DNA of 64,000 nt. Source: G963678445 sp963678445. GTDB taxonomy: Bacteria > Hydrogenedentota > Hydrogenedentia > Hydrogenedentales > G963678445. The notes under the pieces are model-generated. The model searched no databases and was not told where the DNA came from. It saw nothing but the letters and a program-made list of their open reading frames with translations. Made by a program: the position numbers and the translations under genes. Position 1 is the stretch's first letter. Each line of letters opens with the position of its first letter. The stretch lies in contig OY782877.1 of assembly GCA_963678445.1 (NCBI GenBank), positions 3,286,001-3,350,000 on the forward strand, given 5' to 3'. Below are positions 1 to 9,049 of this stretch, one piece after another.

Positions 1-2588
1 AGCGAGGGTTCTTTACCTTGATTACTGCCGCCGTCGATGAAGAGCATACCGGTATTGGTGGTAAGCTGCTTGGGTGCAAAGACGTACATCTCGTGGGTCC
101 ATACCGCGCCGGTGTCGTCGTCGGCATGGGCGTAGTCAGAGGTGGAACGCCAGGTCTGCGAGGTCATTTCGACGGCGTAGGTGTCGACTTCAAGCGTTTT
201 GTTGAGACCCAGTTGCACTTCCTTCGTATCTTCGTCGACAACGGTGTATTTGTAGCTGTTGTCGGCACGGTCAACGTAGCGGTTGAGGGCGGTTTGTCCC
301 TCAGAGACGTTGATGAAGTCTTCAATAACGACGGTGTCGGTGTTGAAGGGGGCGTATTTGTCATCGGTAGTGACAGTCAGAGTGACAGTAAAGTTGCCAT
401 AGCTTCTGTAGGTATGACGTGGGGTTTCGCCGGTATCCTGGCTGCCATCACCGAAATCCCATTCGTAGTAGACGGGGCTGCCTGCGCCGCTACCCAGGCT
501 GGCTTCGGCAGAGAAGCGCACTTGGGTGTCGTTGGTGATGCAGTGCAGATTGCTGCTGAATGCGGCCGTAGGCGGTATGGGGTCACCAATGGTGATGAAG
601 TCGTTTTGGACTTTTTGGCTTTGCAGGGTTTCGCCTGTGCCGCTGTGTTGGTAGATGACGGTGAGCGAAACGGTGTAGACGCCCTTTTCCTGGTACACGT
701 GCTGTGGGTCGCTTTCCGTGGCGGTTTCGCCGTCACCAAACTCCCAAAGGTAGGCCTGTATGGGAAGGATTTCATCGTCGGTGGCTTGAGAGGTGGAGGT
801 GTTGGTGAATTGGATAGGATCAACTGTGTTACCGGTGGTGTTGTCAACGGTGAAATCGGGTGTGGGGGCGATGTCGACAACGACGGCACGGGTGACAGAG
901 GTTTCGCGGGTGGGTGTCATAGCCGTCAGGATAACGTTGTAGGTTCCCGGGTCGGTGTAGGTGAATTGTGTGTCTTGTTCCGTGACCACGTCCGCAGTGG
1001 TTTCGGGGTCGCCATCCAAGTCCCACTGGTAGGAAATTTCGGTTTCCGAACCCAGTACGCTTTGGTTGGTGAAGGTGATGGTTTGATTAACAAAAGCGTT
1101 TTGTGGCGCGAAACTGAAGTCGGGAGTGGGCGCCTTGATTACGGTGAGATAGTCTTTTTTGGTGATCTGGTCGGTGTTGTTTTCTGGGACGGGGATAATG
1201 ACGGCCAGCGAAACGGTGTAAACGCCGGCTTTTTCGTAGATGTGGGTGGTTGTGCCGGTGCTTTTGCCTTCGATGGTTTCGATAACGCCGTCGCCGAAGT
1301 TCCATATCCAGCGTGCGATGGGGGCGGTGCCTGGGAGCGAGAGATCTTCGAAGGTGAGGGTTTCACCCACGGAAGGCGCGGTCGCTTCGACCTGGAAGTC
1401 GGCTGTGGGCGGCATATAGGTGACTTCGATTGGGCGCGTGGTAGAGTGACTGCCGTGTTTGGTGATAACGGTCAGTTTGACGTCGTAGTTGCCGATGTTT
1501 TCATAGGTATGGGTGGGATTCTGCTGGTTACTTAATGTGCCATCACCAAATTCCCATATCCATTGCTCTATCGCTGCGGAACCCGGCTCACTGATGTCCT
1601 GGAATTCGACGGGCACAAGCATATAGGGTTTGGATTGACTCAGAGCAAAGTCTGCAACAGGCGCTTTACGGTGTTGCACAGAGATATAGTTGGCTTTTGA
1701 TTTGCTGTGCGTTTTGAAGCGGGTGGTCGCGTTGAGCGTGACGGTGTACAAGCCTGCGTCAAGGTATTGGTGCGAGGGATTTTTATCTGTACTTGTGATG
1801 CCGTCGCCAAAATCCCATTGGTAGCTGAGGATGGGCTCGTTGGCCGGGATGGTGAGGTTGTTGAAGGTAACGGTATCTTTTTCTGCCACGTTAGTTTCTG
1901 TGACGTCGAAATCGATCTGCGGAGCCGTGGTAATCACGTTGATGTAGGAAGTTTTGGTATGTGATTCCTGCGTGTTTTCCGTTGTGACGGTCAGGGTAAC
2001 GGCGTAGGTGCCTGGTGTGCGATAGGTGTGTACCGGGTTTTCCTGGGTACTGGTTTCGCCATCGCCGAACTGCCATTCGAAACGTTGTATCGCACCGGCT
2101 TCCGGGAGTGTCTGGGTCATGTTGGTAAAGGTGACGGCGCGATCTACTTCAGGGCGGTTTGATGAGGTTTTGAAGTTGATCTGCAGGATGTCGATTGCGG
2201 CCACCTGGATTTGCGCCAGCGATGCGTTTCCACTGTTGAAAAAGAGGATGCCTTCGTTTTTACCCAAGGTCATTCGTTCGCGATCGATGCGTACAGGGAC
2301 TTTGACCTTGCGTAGCGGGCCTTTGGCCAGGCAACCCTGTGTGCTGTCGGTGCACTCTTCAGGAATAATCCATGCCGCATTGGCCGTGGCGACAATGGGA
2401 TTGCTCGGTGTTGCGCTGAAGTTCTTGGCCACTTCGACGGTCTGTCGATTTTCTGTGGCGCCGTAGTTGAGCAAGTCTGGGGTGACGATGAGGCTGACAC
2501 CGACGTCGCCGGGGCAGCCCGATAGGGTAAGGGCAGCGGCAATACCAATGAACGCGAGGGTTGTTGCATAGCACCACGTACGCAGCAT
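1..2588 (-). CDS. PKD-repeat lipoprotein with C-terminal PhoPQ-activated pathogenicity-related (PqaA-type) domain, partial
   Basis: This minus-strand gene runs off the left edge; 862 residues are visible. The ATG at 2588 follows a GGAG ribosome site, and the first 25 residues form a lipoprotein signal ending in LSGC. A roughly 110-residue beta-type region with a BACON-like look follows. About seven PKD domains come next, each with the W-x-FGDG core and a H-x-Y...G-x-Y-x-V strand. The last visible stretch, from about residue 766, reads LNRYV, SYKYTV and LTSQ..W, then MLFIDGGSN, which matches the start of the PhoPQ_related family (alpha/beta-hydrolase-like). PKD modules usually bind glycans or proteins or act as spacers, so I infer a cell-surface hydrolase. 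The catalytic serine region lies outside the window. The strong plus-strand open frame over it is antisense shadow. Confidence 0.8.
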   Translation of the reverse strand, partial: MLRTWCYATTLAFIGIAAALTLSGCPGDVGVSLIVTPDLLNYGATENRQTVEVAKNFSATPSNPIVATANAAWIIPEECTDSTQGCLAKGPLRKVKVPVRIDRERMTLGKNEGILFFNSGNASLAQIQVAAIDILQINFKTSSNRPEVDRAVTFTNMTQTLPEAGAIQRFEWQFGDGETSTQENPVHTYRTPGTYAVTLTVTTENTQESHTKTSYINVITTAPQIDFDVTETNVAEKDTVTFNNLTIPANEPILSYQWDFGDGITSTDKNPSHQYLDAGLYTVTLNATTRFKTHSKSKANYISVQHRKAPVADFALSQSKPYMLVPVEFQDISEPGSAAIEQWIWEFGDGTLSNQQNPTHTYENIGNYDVKLTVITKHGSHSTTRPIEVTYMPPTADFQVEATAPSVGETLTFEDLSLPGTAPIARWIWNFGDGVIETIEGKSTGTTTHIYEKAGVYTVSLAVIIPVPENNTDQITKKDYLTVIKAPTPDFSFAPQNAFVNQTITFTNQSVLGSETEISYQWDLDGDPETTADVVTEQDTQFTYTDPGTYNVILTAMTPTRETSVTRAVVVDIAPTPDFTVDNTTGNTVDPIQFTNTSTSQATDDEILPIQAYLWEFGDGETATESDPQHVYQEKGVYTVSLTVIYQHSGTGETLQSQKVQNDFITIGDPIPPTAAFSSNLHCITNDTQVRFSAEASLGSGAGSPVYYEWDFGDGSQDTGETPRHTYRSYGNFTVTLTVTTDDKYAPFNTDTVVIEDFINVSEGQTALNRYVDRADNSYKYTVVDEDTKEVQLGLNKTLEVDTYAVEMTSQTWRSTSDYAHADDDTGAVWTHEMYVFAPKQLTTNTGMLFIDGGSNQGKEPS

Positions 2589-2605
2589 GAAACGGACTCC
2601 TTATT

Positions 2606-2668
2606 CTAAAGTGGTTTAAGAACTATAACCCAAACGTATAGTCCTCACCTTTTTCCGACCGCAGTAAT
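2606..2668 (-). repeat. degenerate copy of interspersed palindromic repeat
   Basis: Minus-orientation relic of the family described at 31561-31682. It opens with CTAAAGTGGT, then a weakened version of the TATGGTCCTTACCGTTCC core, then a CGACCGCAGTAA segment. It lies just upstream of the PKD lipoprotein start. Confidence 0.4.
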
Positions 2669-3260
2669 CCTTAAATGTCTTTATTGCGGTATGTTTTTAA
2701 GCAAGTTCCCAAAGTGGTTGTAAACCACAACCAAGTGGTCGGTGTACAGCTATTTAGAGCAAGCTTTTGCCGTTCCTGACCGCTTGAATTTCTATCCATC
2801 CATAATGTCGTTCGTTGGGGAGGGACACAGGTATACGCATGATAAACGGCAAACTGGCATAGCCAGCGTTTTTTCAAAAGCAGCTGGCATATGCGCCTTT
2901 CACGGCGTATCTCCGTATCGTTCCCCGAAATTTGTCGACTGTCAGAGCAGGAGGATTTATGTACGAAAAAATTACAACAAAAAGAATGCAACCACACATC
3001 CTTCCGCACGTACCCTGTCTGTCACAGACACGACGACTCAGGTAGCATGATGCCAGTTTCAGGCCGCTGTGTCAACAATCTATATCAAATGTTTGCTGGC
3101 CTTGGCGGTGTATTGTGATAAAAATAGCGAAATTGATAGGTCTTTGCCTTTTATATTCTATGATGCAGTTACGGTGTATCTATGCTATGCTGAAATGCAG
3201 GTACGGCTGCAAGCGAGGTAGAGGGGGAGTGATTGCACAGGCCGGATATGGGGGAAACGT
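2669..3260. other. gene-free stretch upstream of the STAS gene
   Basis: I see no convincing gene here. A short perfect hairpin (GTGGTT, 3-base loop, AACCAC, about 2713-2727) resembles the stem of the local repeat family. A weak promoter-like pair (TTGATA at 3133, TTCTAT at 3156, 17-base spacing) precedes the STAS gene. Open frames of about 100 codons in this stretch show no family resemblance. Confidence 0.4.
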
Positions 3261-3776
3261 ATGAGTAGGGATGAAGGACGTATTTATTATGCCGCCCACA
3301 AGGGGTGCTATGTGTTCAAATTGGTGGGCAATGTGAGTCAGAATACGTTGCAGAATCAGTTTGATGCGATCAATCTGGCGGATTTCATTGAGAAGCGTTT
3401 TGACGCGGAACAGGTTGACAAGGTTCTGATTGATCTGACGGAGGCGCACTATATAGACAGCACCCATTTAGGCTTGTTGACGCAAATTGCTATGGCGGTG
3501 CGTAGAAATAAAGGGGAAGCGCCTACTGTGGTTGCGCCTGAGGGGAAAATACGGCGTCTTCTTATGGAAATGGGGCTGCAGGCGATTTTTCATGTCATTT
3601 CAGAGGCAGATGAGCTTGTTTGTGCCAATACGCCTTTACCGACAGGGGACGAGCCCGTGCAGAGCAATAATGCGCGGGTTGTATTGGAAGCGCATCGTGC
3701 GCTTGCTGCGTTGAATGAGAAGAATCGTGACACGTTTAAAAATGTGATCACGTTGCTGGAGAAGCAGCAGGTCTGA
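3261..3776 (+). CDS. STAS-domain protein (anti-sigma-factor-antagonist type)
   Basis: A 171-residue soluble protein. Residues about 7-110 read as a STAS domain: a hydrophobic beta strand (YVFKLVGN), then VLIDLTEAHYIDSTHLGLL. In SpoIIAA-like antagonists the phosphorylated serine sits in the DSxG-like loop; here the loop is D66-S67-T68-H, so T68 or S67 is the likely phosphosite. A tail of about 50 residues with a coiled-coil flavour follows. STAS proteins of this type switch partners with a kinase/anti-sigma factor and are reset by a PP2C/SpoIIE phosphatase, and such a phosphatase lies at 9050-11041. No kinase partner is adjacent. It is convergent with thrS. Confidence 0.8.
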   Translation: MSRDEGRIYYAAHKGCYVFKLVGNVSQNTLQNQFDAINLADFIEKRFDAEQVDKVLIDLTEAHYIDSTHLGLLTQIAMAVRRNKGEAPTVVAPEGKIRRLLMEMGLQAIFHVISEADELVCANTPLPTGDEPVQSNNARVVLEAHRALAALNEKNRDTFKNVITLLEKQQV

Positions 3777-3792
3777 GCGGTGTATAAAAAAA

Positions 3793-3832
3793 CTGGGGAA
3801 AGTCCCATATCTACATTCGGGCCTTTCCCCAG
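3793..3832. terminator. terminator-like hairpin between STAS gene and thrS
   Basis: A 10-bp perfect stem CTGGGGAAAG / CTTTCCCCAG with a 20-base loop, preceded on the plus strand by an A-run that becomes a T-run for minus-strand transcripts. It lies between two converging genes and could stop both. Confidence 0.6.
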
Positions 3833-3868
3833 ACGCGCTATCGTTTGATTATGTAATCCCGTGCGAAA

Positions 3869-5677
3869 CTATTCTTGCACGGGTAAGGGAACATCGTCGT
3901 AATTGTCCATCATTCGGTCAGCGCAAAGTGTTTTCAGAGCCTCTTCGGCCTGTGTAAGCGACACGCTCTGCTGTTCTTTCATGCAGTGGCGTCGCCAGGT
4001 AACCGTGCGCTCTTCCACTTCCTTGCCACCCAGAATCCAGATGTTGGGGATTTTTTGCGTCACCGCATTCCGGATTTTTTTGTTGAAGGACTCCGTACTG
4101 TCGTCTATTTCGATCCGGAAGCCCGCCTTTTTCAGGTTTGCCATGATTTCTTCGGCGTAGGGCAGGCAGTCACTTTTCACCGGCACCAGACGTACTTGGG
4201 TTGGCGCCATCCATGTGGGGAATGCTCCCCCGAAATGTTCGATCAGGAAACCGAAGAAGCGTTCAATTGAACCGAAGATAACTCGGTGGATCAAGACAGG
4301 ACGGTGGCGGTCGCCATCGGGACCGGTATAGGTCAGGTCAAAGCGTTCGGGCATGGAGAAATCCAGCTGAATCGTCGCGCATTGCCAGGAACGTCCAATC
4401 GCGTCTTTCACATGGAAGTCGATTTTGGGACCATAGAACGCCCCATCGCCTTCATTGACCACATACTCTTTATTGCGCACCTTCAAGGCATTTTCCAATG
4501 CGCTGGTGGCCGTTTCCCACATCTCATCGGTGCCGATCGACTTGTCCGGACGCGTGCTCAGTTCAAGTGAGTAATCGATGCGCAAGGTGCTGTAAACACG
4601 CTCCACCAGATCGATTACACGGATAATCTCGTCTTGAATCATTTCCGGCGTCATGAAGATGTGGGCATCGTCCTGGGTAAACACGCGTACGCGCGTGAGG
4701 CCATGCAAAACGCCTGATTTTTCATGGCGGTGCACGGTGCCCAGCTCCGCCATGCGCAGGGGAAGATCACGGTAGCTTTTCAGGCTGTTTTTATACACCA
4801 GCATACCACCAGGGCAGTTCATCGGCTTGATCGCGAATTCGCGCTCATCGATATCGGTGAAATACATATTCTCCTGGTAATTGTCCCAGTGGCCCGACTG
4901 TTTCCACAGTTGCACATCCATCATCATGGGCGTGCGCACTTCCATGTAGTCTTCGCAGTTATGCTCTTCGCGCCAATAGTCTAACAGGGCGTTGAGCACC
5001 ACCATGCCTTTGGGATGGATGAAGGGGAAGCCGGGTCCTTCTTCATGCAGGCTAAACAGGTCTAGCTCCGTACCCAGTTTGCGGTGGTCGCGTTTTTTCG
5101 CTTCTTCCACAAACTGCAGATACGCTTTCAGTGCGGCACGGTTTTCAAACGCAAGGCCGTAGATACGCGTCAGCATCGGATTCTTTTCATCGCCGCGCCA
5201 GTAGCTTCCCGAGACCCGTTCCAGCTTGAAGCAGCCTTTCGGCACCTCGCCGGTGTTTTCCAGATGCGGGCCTTCACACATATCCGTAAAAATACCGTTG
5301 CTATAAAAAGAGAGTTCGCCAGAAGCCGCCTTGCCGGTTTCCACCAATTCCCGCGCATACTCCGCCTTATACTGCTGCCCCATCTCCTCAAGGCGCACAA
5401 TGGCTTCTTCCAACGGAAGCACGCTGCGCTCAAACGTTTTCTTTTGTTTGATAATGGCGCGCATTCGATTTTCAATATCTTCCAGATCTGCCTCGCCTAA
5501 GGGAGAATCGCCGAAGTCGAAATCGTAGTAGAAGCCATTGTCAACGGGTGGTCCAAAGGCCAGCTTGGCGTTCGGACGTATTTCTAACACCGCTTCCGCC
5601 AGAATATGCGCCAGCGAATGGCGTAATCGATATAAAAAATCCGTTTTTGACACTTCTACGTCTGCTACATTACCCAT
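3869..5677 (-). CDS. thrS: threonine--tRNA ligase lacking the TGS domain
   Basis: A 602-residue class II synthetase that charges tRNA-Thr in the cytoplasm. The editing domain starts almost at the N-terminus: HSLAH (H20, H24) and C134-EGP-H138 correspond to the conserved editing ligands. The catalytic core follows, with the MNCPGG zinc cysteine, the HRHE motif 2, the DDAH segment and a C-terminal anticodon-binding domain (VRLVPVKSD...IWILGGKE). The usual N-terminal TGS domain of about 60 residues is absent. The start is firm: AGGATGA lies upstream of the ATG and an in-frame TGA stands three codons before it, so TGS has not been missed by start choice. No T-box leader is visible upstream. Confidence 0.95.
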   Translation of the reverse strand: MGNVADVEVSKTDFLYRLRHSLAHILAEAVLEIRPNAKLAFGPPVDNGFYYDFDFGDSPLGEADLEDIENRMRAIIKQKKTFERSVLPLEEAIVRLEEMGQQYKAEYARELVETGKAASGELSFYSNGIFTDMCEGPHLENTGEVPKGCFKLERVSGSYWRGDEKNPMLTRIYGLAFENRAALKAYLQFVEEAKKRDHRKLGTELDLFSLHEEGPGFPFIHPKGMVVLNALLDYWREEHNCEDYMEVRTPMMMDVQLWKQSGHWDNYQENMYFTDIDEREFAIKPMNCPGGMLVYKNSLKSYRDLPLRMAELGTVHRHEKSGVLHGLTRVRVFTQDDAHIFMTPEMIQDEIIRVIDLVERVYSTLRIDYSLELSTRPDKSIGTDEMWETATSALENALKVRNKEYVVNEGDGAFYGPKIDFHVKDAIGRSWQCATIQLDFSMPERFDLTYTGPDGDRHRPVLIHRVIFGSIERFFGFLIEHFGGAFPTWMAPTQVRLVPVKSDCLPYAEEIMANLKKAGFRIEIDDSTESFNKKIRNAVTQKIPNIWILGGKEVEERTVTWRRHCMKEQQSVSLTQAEEALKTLCADRMMDNYDDVPLPVQE

Positions 5678-5698
5678 ATCTAATCATCCTGTCGATTC

Positions 5699-5800
5699 TG
5701 AAGCGGTCCAGCGGCCGCAGGCAAGGAATATGCTCCTTGCCGTTCCTTAACCACAGCAAAAGTTTGTTTTTTGCCACAGATTTTGCGAAAGCTAGTTCCG
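5699..5800 (-). repeat. interspersed palindromic repeat copy
   Basis: Minus-orientation member of the family at 31561-31682: a GCGGTC/GGCCGC stem region, CAGGCAAGGAATATG, TCCTTGCCGTTCCTTAACC, then the T/A-rich block and GCGAAAGCTAGTT. It lies directly upstream of thrS. Confidence 0.6.
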
Positions 5801-5967
5801 AAACATGTATAAAATGTTTTAATTGTCTCAATATTTCACCGTGATATGCATACGAAAAGGGAGGGAATCACGGCAGTATGCATAGCATAGCACTCCGACC
5901 TGTAAAATTCCATTGCCAGTCCGCAACTTTCCGGATAGGATGTAGCCCGTTTGCGTACTGCTCAAAA

Positions 5968-5998
5968 AAGCACCCCCGGCCGAGGGCCGGGGGTGCTT
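5968..5998 (-). terminator. strong intrinsic terminator of the beta-helix gene
   Basis: A perfect 14-bp stem (AAGCACCCCCGGCC / GGCCGGGGGTGCTT) with a GAG loop. Read on the minus strand it is followed by a T-run (plus-strand A5964-5969). It lies about 90 bases past the stop of the gene at 6086-8773. Confidence 0.85.
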
Positions 5999-6005
5999 GT
6001 CGTGA

Positions 6006-6092
6006 TTTAGTGACTAACTTTCCGAAAGTTGTCATAGAAACCAAAATTTTATAATGGTCACGAACGCTAAGGACCATATCTCCTGCTATGTG
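6006..6092 (+). repeat. truncated interspersed repeat copy overlapping a gene end
   Basis: Plus-orientation copy from TTAGTGACTAA through GTTGTCATAGAAACC to AACGCTAAGGACCATATC. It lacks the terminal hairpin. The last codons and stop of the gene at 6086-8773 lie within or against its right end. Confidence 0.55.
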
Positions 6093-8773
6093 TGTGCGTT
6101 GCGTCGTCGCAGGGTGAGCAGTGCGCCGAGGCTGAGCAGCAGTATCAGGGCGGTGAGGCTTGTGCCGTTGGCGGCGGGGACGCCGGGTGTCACGGTGAGT
6201 TGTACGGGCTGGGACCAGGCGGTGTCGGTGGTGGTCCAGACTTTGCAGCGGTAGGAGCCGGCCTCTCCTTTGACAATATCGCTGAGGAAGAGGACGCAGG
6301 CGTCGGCGTCGCCTACGGCGGTGTAGGCTTTGGTCCCGGCTTCTGTTTCGGGCTGGAAGTACCATTGGTAGTGGATGCCGCTCTGTCCGCCGGTGACCAT
6401 GGCGGTGAAATTGTGGCTACTGCCTTGGGTGACTTCGATGGTGTCGGGACCGGATATAGTAACGGTCAGTGGACCTATGGGGTCGGTGCCGGCTTCGATT
6501 TCGTCGCCGTCGTTTACGCCGTCGCCGTCGCTGTCGGGATTGTCCGGATCGGTGCCGGCTTCGATTTCTTCGTCGTAGGTCAGGCCGTCGCCGTCGCTGT
6601 CGTCGCTGTCTTCCACGGGTTCGACGGTCACGCGGCAGATAATGGTATCGGTATCGTTGCCGTCGCTGACTTCGATTTCGAAGAAATCATAGCCGTTGTA
6701 GTTTGCGTTGGGGCTGTAGGTGAAGGTTTCTGGGGATGCGCCTGTTCCGGAAATGGTGGCCGAACCATGCGAGGGCGGGATAAGCAGGGACCAAGTGAGT
6801 GTATCGTCGTCGCCGTCTGTGGCACTGAGGGTGGGTGCGGACCATGGTGTGGGGTCGCCGTCTTCAGACATGGTGACCTCGAGCGGGCCTGTCTGATCAA
6901 TCATCGGTGCGTCTTCTACGGATTCGACGGTCACTTCGATGGTGATGCTGTCGGAATACCCGGCGGAGTCGAGCACTTGGATGTCGAAACTGTCTGTGCC
7001 GTTGTAGTTGGCGTTGGGGGTGTAGGTGCAGACTTGCAGGGTGCTGTCCGTACCGGAGACCACGGCTGTGCCGTGGGAGGGGGCGGTGCTCAGACTCCAG
7101 ATCGCTGTATTTCCGATGCGGTCGGTGAAGCTGAGGGTGGGTGCGGTCCAAGGTGTAGGGGCGCCGTCTTCGCTCATGGTTACGCTCAGGGGGCCGTCGC
7201 CCTGATCGATGCTGGAGGGTGTTCCGGGATATTCGTAGGCCCCCATGTCGATGCCGCTGCCCTGCGGGCGGGCAATGTTTATAATATCGGCAGTCGGGGC
7301 ATCGGTTGTGGTTCCTGCGTCGATGCAGGGGGAACCGGTCTGCAGCCGCAGGTCCCAGCCGTCGCCGTCATCCGTCCCATCCACGAAAAGGGGCGTTTCG
7401 CTGATGTTGCCGGTTCCGCTGTGTCCGCCCTGGATGCAGGAATACGTAACCGTGGCTGTGGCAGAATCATTGTGAATTTCACCGCCCGTATTTTCCCACA
7501 GGATGCAGTTTGTCAGTGTCGGCGAGGACGAGGAGTAGTTGGCCATTGCGCCGCCGGTATTATTCGCTGAATTTCCGATAAAGGTGCAGTTTTCCACCAT
7601 CGGGGAGGAGGAGTCATAGTTGTACATCGCGCCGCCGGCATAGTACGCTGAATTTTCTGTAAAGGTGCAGTTTGTCAGCGTCGGGGAGGAGTTGATGTCG
7701 TTGTATATTCCGCCGCCTTGGTTGGCTTCATTTTCTTTGAAGATGCAGTTTTTCACCGTTGGGGAGGAGGAGGTATAGCTGTAGATTGCGCCGCCGCGGC
7801 TGTCTGCTTCATTTTCTTTGAAGGTACAGTTTTCCACCGTTGGGGAGGAGGTATCGTTGTAGATTGCACCGCCGTTAGTATCCACTGAATTTTTGATAAA
7901 GGTACAGTTCTCCACTGTCGGGGAGGAGTTATAGTTATACATTGCGCCGCCATGGTACGCCCAATTTGCTGAGAAGGTGCAGTTTTCCACCGTCGGGGAG
8001 GAGGAGATATAGTTGGCCATTGCGCCGCCGGAATTATTCGCTGAATTTCTTGTAAAGGTGCAGTTTTTCACCGTCGGGGAGGAGAAGGTATAGTTGAGTA
8101 TTGCGCCGCCGGCATAGTACGATGAATTTTCTGTAAAGGTGCAGTTTTTCACCGTCGGGGAGGAGGAGTTGAAGTTATACATTGCGCCGCCGCCATTGTA
8201 CGATGAATTTTCTGTAAAGGTGCAGTTTTTCACCGTCGGGGAGGAGGAGTTGCGGTTATACATTGCGCCGCCGCCATTGTACGCCCAATTTCCTGAGAGG
8301 GTGCAGTTTGTCATCGTCGGCGATGCGTTATCGTTGAACATTGCGCCGCCGTTACCGTTAGTATACCCATTGGTGATTGTAAAGCCATCCAGAGTGGCGT
8401 TGTTTGCACCGTTTACACAGCGGCGGGTGTTTTGCCCGTCAATGCTGGTGAGATTGCTCTGCCAGTCACGTGCATTGCGCGTTATTTCCGTGCCCGCAAA
8501 GCCGCCGTAAATCGCCACGCCTTCCTTCATTGTTACGACCGGGTCGGTCGTGGCCGTGTATGTGCCCGCAGCGACCCAAAGTTCATCTCCGTTCGTGGCA
8601 GCGTCCAGCGCATCCTGAATGGAATCCTCTGCATTGGCCCAGGACGAACCATCGCCCGTTCCCGCACCGCCCGGCACGACGTAGAAGATATCGGCCCCCG
8701 CCAGTGTAGACAGCAGCAGCGTCAGAACGAATATTGGATACGTAGTTATGGATTGCCTGTATTGTGCAGTCAT
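6086..8773 (-). CDS. secreted beta-helix surface protein with cadherin-like, TSP3-like and Ig-like domains and a CTERM-like tail
   Basis: An 895-residue exported protein. I start it at the ATG at 8773, which has GGAG seven bases upstream; an ATG eight codons earlier has no ribosome site. After a signal peptide come about eleven beta-helix coils of 22-25 residues of the form SSPTVKNCTF-x-EN...GGAMYN, each carrying one asparagine-cysteine turn. A segment like the DxGAYEY choice-of-anchor region follows, then two cadherin-like repeats (SFDIQVLDSAGYSDSITIEV type). A calcium-binding DSDGDG ladder, an Ig-like domain (SHNFTAMVTGGQ...YQWYF) and a tail of a hydrophobic helix plus RRR complete it. I infer a cell-surface adhesin or polysaccharide-binding protein. 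The tail resembles CTERM sorting signals but lacks a clean PEP motif. Confidence 0.8.
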   Translation of the reverse strand: MTAQYRQSITTYPIFVLTLLLSTLAGADIFYVVPGGAGTGDGSSWANAEDSIQDALDAATNGDELWVAAGTYTATTDPVVTMKEGVAIYGGFAGTEITRNARDWQSNLTSIDGQNTRRCVNGANNATLDGFTITNGYTNGNGGAMFNDNASPTMTNCTLSGNWAYNGGGAMYNRNSSSPTVKNCTFTENSSYNGGGAMYNFNSSSPTVKNCTFTENSSYYAGGAILNYTFSSPTVKNCTFTRNSANNSGGAMANYISSSPTVENCTFSANWAYHGGAMYNYNSSPTVENCTFIKNSVDTNGGAIYNDTSSPTVENCTFKENEADSRGGAIYSYTSSSPTVKNCIFKENEANQGGGIYNDINSSPTLTNCTFTENSAYYAGGAMYNYDSSSPMVENCTFIGNSANNTGGAMANYSSSSPTLTNCILWENTGGEIHNDSATATVTYSCIQGGHSGTGNISETPLFVDGTDDGDGWDLRLQTGSPCIDAGTTTDAPTADIINIARPQGSGIDMGAYEYPGTPSSIDQGDGPLSVTMSEDGAPTPWTAPTLSFTDRIGNTAIWSLSTAPSHGTAVVSGTDSTLQVCTYTPNANYNGTDSFDIQVLDSAGYSDSITIEVTVESVEDAPMIDQTGPLEVTMSEDGDPTPWSAPTLSATDGDDDTLTWSLLIPPSHGSATISGTGASPETFTYSPNANYNGYDFFEIEVSDGNDTDTIICRVTVEPVEDSDDSDGDGLTYDEEIEAGTDPDNPDSDGDGVNDGDEIEAGTDPIGPLTVTISGPDTIEVTQGSSHNFTAMVTGGQSGIHYQWYFQPETEAGTKAYTAVGDADACVLFLSDIVKGEAGSYRCKVWTTTDTAWSQPVQLTVTPGVPAANGTSLTALILLLSLGALLTLRRRNAHT
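7500..8345 (-). repeat. in-gene tandem repeats coding the beta-helix coils
   Basis: About eleven imperfect units of 66-75 bp, each with a GTGCAGTTTTTCACCGTCGG-like core on the plus strand. They code the helical coils of the surface protein. The near identity of several units suggests recent expansion or gene conversion. Confidence 0.75.
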
Positions 8774-8964
8774 AAATTTTCTCCAGAAATGCCCCATGGT
8801 GAAGCAGAATTATATTTGTCCAGAAACGCCTTAAACAAAAAGGCACAATATCATGGCATAGAAATAGAGGATTTTGCAAACCGCGGCCAAGAATTCATCG
8901 AAATCCATGGGTTCAGGAGAAAAGCGAACAAATCAGAGCATCCTGTCCCTATCCCGGGTGAAGG

Positions 8965-9033
8965 TTAGTGACGGACACTTCAAAAGCTATCGTAAAAGAC
9001 GAAATTTTTGCTGCGGTCAGGGGCCGCTTTAGT
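8965..9033 (+). repeat. internally deleted interspersed repeat copy
   Basis: Plus-orientation copy with a good left half (TTAGTGACGGACACTTC, AAGCTATCGTAAAAGACG, GAAATTTTTGCTGCGGTCAG) joined directly to the right end CCGCTTTAG. The centre and the left arm of the hairpin are missing. Confidence 0.6.
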
Positions 9034-9049
9034 GTGATTGGCCTGATTG

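Noticed and set aside
18..1535. 505-codon plus-strand open frame at the left edge
   Set aside because: It is antisense to the PKD lipoprotein, whose minus-strand translation shows clear FGDG repeats. The plus-strand product is low-complexity and matches nothing.
2671..3009. 112-codon minus-strand frame in the gap before the STAS gene
   Set aside because: No ribosome site, no recognisable domain, cysteine/tryptophan-rich composition, and part of it overlaps decayed repeat DNA.
5678..5870. Possible T-box or other leader upstream of thrS
   Set aside because: No T-box bulge or antiterminator pattern; the stretch is mostly a repeat copy.
6092..7570. 492-codon plus-strand open frame
   Set aside because: Antisense shadow of the beta-helix/cadherin-like surface protein.
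7500..8345. Short repeats considered as a CRISPR-like array
   Set aside because: They are beta-helix coils in frame, with no conserved repeat/spacer structure.
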